Positions 55,501-64,000 of a stretch of 64,000 nt of DNA are shown here, piece by piece. The DNA is from Ciona intestinalis. Its lineage: Eukaryota; Chordata; Ascidiacea; Phlebobranchia; Cionidae. Position 1 is the stretch's first letter, and each line of letters opens with the position of its first letter. Location of the stretch: positions 1,664,690 to 1,728,689 of the forward strand of contig NC_020167.2 in NCBI RefSeq assembly GCF_000224145.3, written 5' to 3'. The notes beneath the pieces are model-generated. The model saw only the letters and a list, made by a program, of their open reading frames with translations, did not search any database and had not been told where the DNA came from. The position numbers and the translations under genes were made by a program.

Positions 55501-58500
55501 TTTTTTCTATCAAACTCGTGAACAGCAACGTCTAATGGCGATGTATGGAAATGAAATCTGTATACTTGATGCTTCATTTAAGTTAAACAAGTAAAAATTG
55601 TTTGTGTTTTATAATTTGTTTTGTTTTTCTATGATTGTACATGGACAACCTTAAATGTAAATCTTTAATTTTCAACTGGTGGAAATTTTACTCTGGTTAA
55701 ACCACAAAATCTTGTTTGAAAAATTGAGGCAATGGTTTATAAATATTCTTATATTTGAAATTGTTTATATAAGATGTTCTCTCCCACTTTAATTAGATCA
55801 AAATTTGTTTAAATAAATTATTTTTAAAATATAACTCTTTCTAAATATAAAATAGGATTTTGAAAATATGTTTTTTACGGTAACACTTAAATGTTAAATT
55901 TTGAAGTCAATTTTTAGTTTAAAATATTCGGCTAAAACTTATGATTTTTCTTGATTTTTTCTCCCAAGATGTTCCCTCCCCCTTTATTTCATCCTGGTGC
56001 GAACAAACGTTGACTACCAGGTAGTTGCTACGTTTATCGTACAAGAAGAAACTCCCGATGCTCTTGTGGAAGTCTTTGATCTGTTAAAAGATAAAAACAA
56101 TAACTGGTCACCCAAGTATTTTATGATAGATGCTGACGATACGGAAATCAATGCAGTTAAGCAAGCTTTCCCAAGTTATGTATGTGTAAGTGCAGTGATT
56201 CTTAACCTTTTTGCTCATCACTAACCAATCCTTGCAACCCCTCCTACAATAGCTTTATAACAAAACCATAGGAATTTATTTTTTATAGAAGTAACCGCGT
56301 TCCTTAATAACAATTTTTGCACAGATGGCTAAGAAACCCTGGTTTAGTGTAACTACTTGAATGAAGGATACTTATTACTTATTTACCCTCGCAAGGCAGA
56401 GAAACGACAGTAGATATAGCATTGGTTTTAGGTTTTAGTTGTAGCTCAGTTTGTATCAGTGGACTATATCACTATGTACTATGTCACGTTAAATAGGAAT
56501 GGAAACAGAAAGATCATTGGCCATTGCTCAATTGTATAAAAGAGTCAAACCATTTCTAAAACTTTTCAAATTTGTATAACCTGCTGCTGCCACACATTTT
56601 TAATTCTTACAGGGCTACATTGGAAATTTTTAAACCAATTTTTTTACATTTCAACTTCTTCTTTTTTTCCCAAAAATTATTTTTTTTAAGCAAAGCAAAT
56701 TATTGAATGTTGGTCAGCAAAGTAATCATTTAGCTTTAGTAGCGTTATTACACTGCACAATTTATATAAACAATGTTTTATTCCAGCATGCCAGATGTAT
56801 GTGAGTGACTTCCATCGAGAACAAGCTTGGTGGAGATGGTTACATACGGAGAGTAATGGTGTTTCTATGAATGATGTACTTCCGCTTATTATGCAACTAA
56901 GGTGGAAAATATCGCGAATAGAAAATTTATGCACTCTTTTGGAGAATCTGATCAACATTTGATTATTTCAAATTAATAATTTACGTATTTGTTTTTAAGT
57001 TTCCTGTTAAATTTGTAATGTATGAATTTTCTCCTTTATTAAAAATAACCTTTTTATTTGTTATGTAATATATATTTAACTAATATATACCACAGGAGCT
57101 AATTAAAATATTAAGGGCAGCATAATATCGCTAAATGTTTTCTCTTAAAGAAAGGCGCTAATTTTTTTTCCTGAAAATATGAAATTATATTCCAATAATA
57201 TTGAAATAACAGATCTGTTGCTGAATCTAAAACAATCCAAGAAACTGAAGCTTCGTTAAATCGACTCACATCTCATCCTGTTTGGGTCGTGAACAAAAAA
57301 CTTCAGTCCTGGTTTCAAAACTCATGGCTTCGATATAAGGAGGTTATATTTCATTTCAATTGATAGATCTTATTTTTAAGTTATTAATACCCAGATCTAT
57401 CTTTTATAACATCTCAGTAGGAGTAGTTCGATAGTCTGTGTTGTGTTTATTCATTGTAGTTTTTTACAGCTTGCCTGGCAAATGAATTTTGTCAATTTAG
57501 TTCATGCGACTTGATTTAGGTCACACACATCAAAATTTGTTAGAGGGAAAATTAAAGTTTGCTAAAAGTTTTTTCAAATTTAAGAAGAAACTTAACAGCA
57601 GCAGTTTGTATATTGAAGGGTTTGTTTTTTAAAACCTCAAAATTTAATTATTTAACAACTGACTTTTGTTTACCAGAGATGGATTTGGGCATATCGTAGC
57701 AACGCGATACTAATCCAAATAAACATGAGAAATGGAATTGATGTTCAAAACCAGCAGTTCAAACATGATGTGTTAATGAACAAAAGACATTTGTCTCTTG
57801 TAGAGTTGACTACATTGTTAATAGAAACTTTGTTACCACAAATCTACAGCAGGTTGGTTTTCATGTGTTTTGTCATTTTATTATCTGTGTTTTTCATTTT
57901 TTCAGGTAATTTTATGTTGTATTTAAAGAGATTGGTAATTAATTATATGTGTTTTCTCTTTAACAGTTATAGCTTTTATAAATTGGGAATTGTTAAACAT
58001 TAGGGGAATGTATAACTAATACTTTGTGTGTGAAATTATATTGTAGGAAATTTACTAAAGCAATTAGGAAATTTACTAAAGCAATTTGTAACCGGCGCCG
58101 TGGCTCAGTGGTTTAGGCGTCCGCATCGAGAACCGAAGGGCCCCGGTTCGATGCTCGACGGCGGTACTAAACACTGATCGGCGTATGTGTCCTTGGGCAA
58201 GACACTTAACGGACATTGCTCCAGCCCAGCGGTCACTTATGGGTTGTCCAAATTACAGTCATACACAGGAAAAAACAAACAATTACCCNNNNNNNNNNNN
58301 NNNNNNNNNNNNNNNNNNNNNNNNNNNNNNNNNNNNNNNNNNNNNNNNNNNNNNNNNNNNNNNNNNNNNNNNNNNNNNNNNNNNNNNNNNNNNNNNNNNN
58401 NNNNNNNNNNNNNAACTTTTTAGTTACTTTCATGTTCTATTTAAAGAGATTGGTAATTAATTATATGTGTTTTCTCTTTAATAGTTATAGCTTTAATAAA

Positions 58501-59863
58501 TTGGAAATTGTTAAACATTAGGGGAATGTATAACTAATACTTTGTGTGTGAAATTATATTGTAGGAAATTTACTAAAGCAATTACCACAAGGACACTAAA
58601 AAAATTCCATTTACTAAATATATTTATATGGGGTAAGATGGGATAATGTAAGCACCTAATACTTGTATTTTCTAATATTGTTTCAAATAGTTAACAACGC
58701 TCTTTTAGAGTCGTTAGGTTATACAATTCTGTAAATAACCTTTGTTTACTACCTAATGAAACGAGAAATTCGAGAATGAAAACATGTCCCAATTTACCTC
58801 ACCTACTATATCTCAAACAAAAGCTTTTTAGCTTTTTCTCTGTCTTAAGAAATACTAGTGTCTTTGTGTTAATTGCTTTGGTAAAAATGTACATGATAAC
58901 AACTATATCTTATATGTTAGGTATGTTGAGTTGAACCTCATATCATATGCGGAAAACACAACCTGTTCAAACAATATTTCTCCTTATCTGCAAAACCGAC
59001 CACAGGAATTCACCCAACATTGCTTGTCACAACTACCTGTGGCTCATGACTTTGGTAAAGATCTCATTAAAAAGGTAATGCAACAAAACATATTTTTTAT
59101 TTATCTCTTTAATCACAATAACAAATATCAAATTAGAAAACGTTACTTTATCCATGTCAAGTTAAAATGTGCTAAAAACTAGGCCGAATCGTTATTTTAT
59201 AAATGTATGTTACTGTTTGAGATATAGTAGGTGAGGTAAATTGGGACATGTTTTCATTTCTCGTTTCATTTGGTAGTGAACAAAGGTTATTTACAGAATT
59301 GTGTAACCCAACGACTCTAAAAGAGCGTTGTTAACTATTTAACACAATATTAGAAAATACAAAATTTAGGTGCTTACATTATCCCATCTTACCCCCCTAT
59401 AAATATATTTAGTAAATGGATTTGTTTCCAGATTGATGAAAAAACTTTTCGTGTCAACAGTCTATGTGGCTTACTTGTATTTATTGTGTGCCTTGGTTCT
59501 GAGAGCGAATTCCCTTCGTGTCAGTGTCATGTTTGGACAAGTACATGGTGGCCATGCCCGCATCTATTAGCATTGTTAGAACACAAACTTATTTCATGGT
59601 GCCAGTTATCAAGCGCTTACCGGTTGCTGCCGTTTTTGAAAATTGACCACGGAGTCCTGGGTCGTGAGAATTCGAACAATGACACTTCTGATTCAGTTTT
59701 GCTTTGTAAAGACCCAGATGATAGCCATGAAATGGTGAAATTAACTGATGAAGAATCCACTGTCAACACTTCGATTATCTGTGAAGAAAAAACAGATGAA
59801 ACCTTAAACAATTTTAAAACGAATATGCCACAGAATTGGGAAGTTGTCATATTTGGGGAATAA
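52518..59863 (+). CDS. Transposase-derived protein: CaRF/ALS2CR8-like domain + MULE transposase core + SWIM zinc finger, 13 exons
   Basis: Exons 52518-52701, 52760-52923, 53325-53441, 53791-53940, 54326-54552, 55004-55129, 55459-55590, 55969-56185, 56795-56901, 57213-57342, 57677-57852, 58921-59074 and 59432-59863 join in phase to about 771 aa. The intron after 52923 uses a GC donor. The N-terminal third (SKNFG-like start, IPFDGIPFMVIGTKVLQCQHG, KKKDCPATIHLREV) matches the CaRF-type DNA-binding region. The transposase core shows the first Asp in CILDASFKLNK, PLYFILVRTNVDYQVVATFI, a second Asp in FMIDADDTEI, DFHREQAWWRWL and the tail RWIWAYRSNAIL...NMRNGIDVQNQQFKHD. The SWIM finger is CQC...CPH in SCQCHVWTSTWWPCPHLLAL. 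No terminal repeats were seen flanking the gene. Many introns and an intact frame suggest a host gene captured from a Mutator-like element rather than an active transposon. Confidence 0.85.
57905..58062 (+). repeat. Direct repeat left of a gap (copy 1)
   Basis: TTTAAAGAGATTGGTAATTA through GAAATTTACTAAAGCAATT recurs at 58438-58583 with few changes. The two copies flank a SINE and a 125-N gap in intron 11. Confidence 0.85.
58094..58260 (+). repeat. tRNA-derived SINE head, plus orientation, cut by gap
   Basis: The tRNA-like head at about 58094-58165 starts GGCGCCGTGGCTCAGTGGTT (A-box-like) and contains GGTTCGATGC (B-box-like). Its 5' GGCGCCG and 3' CGGCGGT ends can nearly pair. The body TGTCCTTGGGCAAGACACTT and GTCACTTATGGGTTGTCCAA is the reverse complement of the minus-oriented SINEs at 12.8 and 26.6 kb, so it defines their tRNA end. 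It is truncated by the 125-N gap. Confidence 0.85.
58289..58413. other. Assembly gap (125 N)
   Basis: Lies in intron 11 of the transposase-derived gene, directly after the SINE and before a second copy of the pre-gap sequence. Confidence 0.99.
58438..58583 (+). repeat. Direct repeat right of a gap (copy 2)
   Basis: Near-identical to 57920-58062. It carries small differences (TTTAATAG against TTTAACAG, GCTTTAATAAATTGG against GCTTTTATAAATTGG). Confidence 0.85.
58606..58817 (+). repeat. Left arm of a long inverted repeat around exon 12
   Basis: A short TIR-family element plus flanks: TCCATTTACTAAATATATTT, TATGGGGTAAGATGGGATAA, ending CCTACTATATCTCAAAC. It is the near-exact reverse complement of 59215-59420. 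Confidence 0.88.
59215..59420 (-). repeat. Right arm of the long inverted repeat around exon 12
   Basis: Starts GTTTGAGATATAGTAGGTGA and ends ATTTAGTAAATGGA, mirroring the left arm including sequence outside the TIR element itself. The loop (58818-59214) holds the 154-bp exon 58921-59074. Confidence 0.88.
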
Positions 59864-60297
59864 AGAGTTATTGCACAAGACCTTATAGTTAATTTTTGGT
59901 TCAACAGTTGTTGTAGGGACTTCATAACGCTAGGACTAACTTGACATTCAGTATATTAGGTAAATAAACGAGAGGCATTAAGCTACGAACAAATGTATGG
60001 ACAGCAAGAGTATGAAAGATAACACTGATCTTTCACAACAGAATGGCTTTTGTAGAATAAAGCACACATGCGAAAGCAGTACCGAGTAAAGGTGGCTGTA
60101 CAAAGTATCCGCAATTCGTCCGTTTTGTCCAGATTTCGCTTCCGCACGCGGAATTCAGAAATGGGTTTGCACGAATTCGCATGCTGGATACTGTGTACAG
60201 CCACTTTAAGAATATTTTACACGTGAAAGTAGGGTCTACATAGTTTGCTCGAAGAACAGTCAACCGCTCCACTATAGCTATATACAGTTATGAGGTT
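59864..60297. other. Intergenic with a hairpin element
   Basis: 60088-60207 is an inverted repeat (AAAGGTGGCTGTACAAAGTA on the left, TACTGTGTACAGCCACTTT on the right) of about 120 bp, probably a small TIR element. No gene was seen. Confidence 0.55.
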
Positions 60298-60585
60298 GGG
60301 AAGGATTTATTCCGACTATTTAGTGTTGCTTCCGTTTACATTGTTTGTTCAATAACTGCAGGTCTTGCAACAATGCTAATCCCACAGTGGAAATTTATTA
60401 TTGTGGCGACTTGCATGACGTCGACTGATCACACCTTCGTGCATATTATGTGTGGTGGACTCTTTATCTCTTGTGCATTAACCACATTGATTCTCCCTTT
60501 TATTTTACGTCAACCTCCACACGACTGTATTCCGGTTACCTGCAACGTACTACAATATTGCTTTATAGGGTTAGTTCAAAAATAA
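60298..60585 (+). pseudogene. SLC16-like transporter fragment (orphan exon copy)
   Basis: The frame GKDLFRLFSVASVYIVCSITAGLATMLIPQWK is clearly homologous to GEDSCRRFSLASVYVVCAVIAGLAAMLTPQWK of the transporter at 62.9 kb. It continues through a hydrophobic segment (IMCGGLFISCALTTLIL) resembling a last transmembrane helix, then a stop at 60583-60585. No upstream transporter exons precede it, and no splice donor is used where the intact gene has one. It is best read as a broken tandem paralogue. Confidence 0.7.
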
Positions 60586-60832
60586 AATGAGATCTACAGA
60601 CTAAAGAAGTGGTGACTTATATATACTTTGTTTTTGTAAAAAGTAATTCGTATAGAACCTCGATATTAAAACCGAGTATGTCCCAACACTAACTCAAAAA
60701 ACACTTTAGGCCGCTTTTCGTTTCAAGTAAAACACTGACTCTATGCGCTTTTGGTTGAAGTCTGTTGCTTTCTTCATGTGCTCTTTAAAACGACACGCAT
60801 TCGTGCATAGACCTGCGGGTTAACCATGCAGA

Positions 60833-63800
60833 ATGGCTCGCATAATGTTTACTGTACTGCGCAATATGATTCGTGGCACTTTTAGGGATAACAGTTTAAG
60901 TATAGGTAAGTAAGAATCAGTAGCATATCGACCTAAAACTGTGTTTCAAATATATATCATGGGTGAGTGTGAGAGTTAAAAATTGAGACTGAGTTTAGAT
61001 AAAACGAAACTTGCAATTAATTGCAGTCGATGAAAATGATATCGAACATAATCACTCTGTGCTCCAACGTATAAAGACCAATCTGAAAAAGGTTAGCCCT
61101 GAAACAGTTCGATTTTTGAACAGTTTTTTTTACACGATATCTATTTAGCGATGGGGCTGGGTGATCGTGGTGGCAACTTTCTTTCTACATGCAGCACCTA
61201 GTCTGGAAATAGCAAGTTTTGGTACAATCGTGTCCTCATTATTTGATGAACTTAATGCCACGAGATTCGAATCAGGTAAACTAAACTAACGCATAAACTC
61301 TAGTTATTTTCCCATATACTTTTCGTTGATGGTATTGCAGTTTCCATTTGAATAGGTATACTGTATTTGTAAATTCATAAAATATAGGCTACAGTGGGCA
61401 GAACCTACGTGGCACAGTAGCAAATATTAAAAATGTCGACGCCTTCCGCACGTTTATTTTCTCAATTTTCAGTATAGCATAAATTACTACCATGGCGTCC
61501 TGTATATAGGTATGAGAGCGACATGGTTACTATACCAATATAGCCTATGTTTCAGAAATAATTAAACGACCCGCATTAGTGTATAACGCCTTATTTGCAT
61601 GATAATTGGCACAGATGCAAAAGGTTTTTTTTATGTGTCGCAAGTATACAGAATTCCGCAATACCTTTGAGCCTTTACTCTAGTCTCCAGCTTGTTCTTT
61701 CAGGGTGGATTGGATCGCTGGTAATCGCTTTCTCGGTGGGGTTTTCACCGGTGAGCAACATTCTAATACAAAGTTGTCTTGGTGCGCGATATGTTGCGTT
61801 GATTGGGGTAATTGGAGCTTCGGCTGCTTTGGTAGCAACGTCATTTGTTCGTAATCTGTATTTGATGTTTCTTACTTACAGGTTAGGACACATAAAGCAG
61901 ATATATAGTAGGGTGGGGGGAGATGGAACACCTTTTCATTCTATTTCCTGGTCATATTTCGTAGTAAACAAAGAACATTCAAAGAATTATAAAACCGTAT
62001 CCTCACGACTCCCAATAGAGTAAATAGACCATTGTTAATTTTTAAAACACGATCAGGATATTTGAATATTAAGTGCTAAAGGTGTCCCATCTTCTCCCAA
62101 CCTACCATATATATGCAGCTGAAAGAGCGTCTTTAAAATTACCCTCGAAACTTCTCATTTGTCATATTTTTTCACAGCGTTTTATTTGGCATATGCTTCA
62201 ACCTCATCATTAACTCGGGTGTGGTGTTGGTTGGCGCATACTTTCCAAACAAGAATCAAGCTCTAACAACTGGACTTGCATCAAGCGGAATGTCGTTCGG
62301 TAAAACGTTGTTGTGATGCTTACACATAATACAAAATAGCTAACTTATAACCTTTGTTTTTTACAGGCTCATTATTATCCAATGTCATATCCGAAGTTAT
62401 TGTTACAAGATACGGATGGCGCCGACGAATTCAAATATTTGCGTCAATCATATTTGTGATTGGCATACCATGTGTAGCAACATTCAAACCGGCAGTAATA
62501 AACACATCTCCACGTGAAGGTATATTCAAACTAACGCCAGGTTGCTAGACTTTTTTATTGTGTTTTACCAGAAAACTCCGCTATACGATAACGATCGGCA
62601 GGCCAAACAGATGTGAAGCGTTTATAACCTTGTGTAAAACACCTTTTTCTATTTGTGGTTGTTTGCAACTTTATGTTGGGGCGTGAGCTATTTTCTACCC
62701 ACCGTGTTTCTTGTAAGGACTTTCTAAATACCCTTTAATTATGGGATTGGCAAGTACAACATTTTACTATCCCAATATTTCTTGCAGATCGATTACATGG
62801 AAAGTATCGATATTCCGTCTGCAACCGGTGCTTGGGTATTAACTGTATACGGGGTTGCCTCCTTTATTGGCAGAATACTTGGCGCTGTTTTTGGTGAAAA
62901 AATCATGGCTTACGGTTCAAGGTTTGGGGAAGATTCATGCAGAAGATTCAGTCTTGCTTCCGTTTATGTTGTTTGTGCAGTAATTGCAGGTCTTGCAGCA
63001 ATGCTAACGCCACAGTGGAAATTGCTTGGTGTTGTCTACGCTTACATAATAGGTATATAGTACTGTGGTGTAAGATGGATATCGTTAGCATATAGTATGT
63101 TTTATATATTTCCTGATCGTTTTTTAATAATTAACAACGCTCTTTTGACTGGTAAAGATATGGTTATATCAATTTGTAATTCGGTATGCTATGGTTTTAT
63201 CTATAAATACTGTATAGTATTGTGGGGGGTAACGGGAAACCTTTAGCACCTATTATCCAAATATCATGATCGTGTTTTAAACAATTAACAACGGTCTATG
63301 GGGATTGTGAATATACATTTTTAGATTTATTAAAGTGTTCTTTGTTTACTACCAAATGGGACGAGAAAATGGAATAAAAAGGTTTCCCATCTTCCCCCAC
63401 CCTACTATCTTATGCTAATTAGTTTAAAACGTGTTCATTCATTAGATCTGTGATCTCTTGTTGTAAATTATTTGCAAAGAAATCCTATGTACAAGAGCCA
63501 TAGAAATATAGGTGTTTATACGACTCTGCTATGTACAATAAAAATCGAAAAAAAATGATCAAAAGTAAACAAGGCCTAATGCGATGTATATAGTTGTAAT
63601 TATCGGAAGAGCATTATGTCTCACGTAATAAGACATATGGTTGCCTCAGACACAATATTTTCCAGCTGGACCGTATATTTTANNNNNNNNNNNNNNNNNN
63701 NNNNNNNNNNNNNNNNNNNNNNNNNNNNNNNNNNNNNNNNNNNNNNNNNNNNNNNNNNNNNNNNNNNNNNNNNNNNNNNNNNNNNNNNNNNNNNNNNNNN

Positions 63801-63999
63801 NNNNNNNGTCCAAATTCAATGTTCGGTACAAATGTATCACGATACTGAAGTTGTACAATGCGTATTTTTAACCTAATTTTTTTACTATTATTCTATAGGG
63901 AAACGTGCCTATTCATTAGTGCCCTCTCTCTTGTTGATAAAAATTTCGGCGCCAACTGAGATAAGTTTGTTAAAATTCATGACGTCAGGACATCACCGA
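60833..63999 (+). CDS. Monocarboxylate-transporter-like MFS protein (SLC16 family), 3' end beyond window
   Basis: Exons 60833-60905, 61027-61091, 61149-61275, 61704-61881, 62178-62299, 62367-62519, a TM7 exon ending 62712, 62788-63052 and 63899 onward. The short cytosolic start MARIMFTVL leads to RWGWVIVVATFFLHAAPSLE (the SLC16 R/DGGWGW-type TM1 motif), ESGWIGSLVIAFSVGFSPV (TM2), GARYVALIGVIGASAALVAT, FGICFNLIINSGVVLVGAYF, YGWRRRIQIF, and IDYMESIDIPSATGAWVLTV with GRILGAVFGEK (TM8). Family members move monocarboxylates or related organic anions; the substrate is not predictable here. The TM7 segment (YLWLFATLCWGVSYFLPTVF) is present, but no open splice path enters it in frame. Short TIR elements sit in introns, and a 125-N gap precedes the last visible exon. 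Confidence 0.8.
61903..62110 (+). mobile_element. Short TIR element in an SLC16-like intron
   Basis: Ends TAGTAGGGTGGGGGGAGATG and GTGTCCCATCTTCTCCCAAC, with core AAACAAAGAACATTCAAAG. Near full length. Confidence 0.85.
63055..63410. mobile_element. Two short TIR elements, one truncated and one full
   Basis: A partial copy starts TAGTACTGTGGTGTAAGATG at 63059 and fades by about 63185. A full copy runs 63213-63410 (TAGTATTGTGGGGGGTAACG to TTTCCCATCTTCCCCCACCC), in the reversed-core orientation. They lie in the intron after 63052. Confidence 0.75.
63683..63807. other. Assembly gap (125 N)
   Basis: Lies in the intron before the last visible SLC16-like exon. Confidence 0.99.
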
Positions 64000-64000
64000 A

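Noticed and set aside
56786..56794. Upstream acceptor for exon 9 of the transposase-derived gene
   Set aside because: Using TTCCAG at 56785 leads to an in-frame stop within six codons. The second AG at 56794 keeps DFHREQAWWRWL in frame.
58094..58165. tRNA gene
   Set aside because: It has tRNA-like boxes but continues directly into the repeated SINE body, and the anticodon arm does not pair well.

Overview
The window is a 64 kb piece of an animal nuclear genome. It is AT-rich, with short GT-AG introns, small exons, and gene families typical of chordates. The mix points to a tunicate, most likely a Ciona-type ascidian: a MAPK8IP3/SPAG9 scaffold gene, ZFAND2, TMA16, a compact IMPase gene, prodomain-less caspases, tRNA-derived SINEs, and many short terminal-inverted-repeat elements with ends like GTGGGGGAAGATGGGACAC. 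The species call is an inference, not a database result. All exon models were built by hand from reading frame, splice sites and recalled family sequences.

Layout. 1-1.3 kb: 5' part of a ZFAND2-like AN1 zinc-finger gene (-), running off the left edge. 2.96-25.1 kb: a JIP3/JIP4 (MAPK8IP3/SPAG9) gene (-) readable end to end as 29 exons and about 1385 codons. A block of three and a half of its exons appears twice around an assembly gap at 8.72 kb, probably two haplotypes laid end to end. 26.0-27.9 kb: inositol monophosphatase (+). 28.2-30.0 kb: ankyrin-repeat/SOCS-box protein (-). 30.7-31.9 kb: intronless DUF21/CBS (CNNM/MAM3-type) membrane protein (-). 32.8-34.8 kb: TMA16 ribosome-biogenesis factor (+).

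34.8-48.5 kb is rich in mobile DNA. Two caspase genes lie tail to tail: A (+, 38.7-40.5 kb, complete, no prodomain) and B (-, 41.6-46.0 kb, 5' end missing at a gap). A 1.34 kb inverted-repeat-ended element occurs upstream of A and again, inverted, in an intron of B. The copy in B is split by a young, internally deleted Ty3/Gypsy LTR element whose 347-bp LTRs differ at one base. A second Gypsy 3' end with its LTR follows at 46.1-47.3 kb.

48.5-50.9 kb: a membrane-anchored JmjC/cupin-like Fe(II)/2-oxoglutarate oxygenase gene (+). 52.5-59.9 kb: a 13-exon, about 771-aa gene (+) that fuses a CaRF/ALS2CR8-like N-terminus, a MULE-type transposase core and a SWIM zinc finger. It looks like a host-captured transposase and is the most notable gene here. 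60.3-60.6 kb: an orphan monocarboxylate-transporter (SLC16-like) fragment. 60.8-64 kb: an SLC16-like transporter (+) whose TM7 exon has an apparent frame break; it runs off the right edge.

The genes do not form one pathway. They are independent eukaryotic units. Divergent pairs are JIP/IMPase and CNNM-like/TMA16; convergent pairs are IMPase/ASB and caspase A/B.
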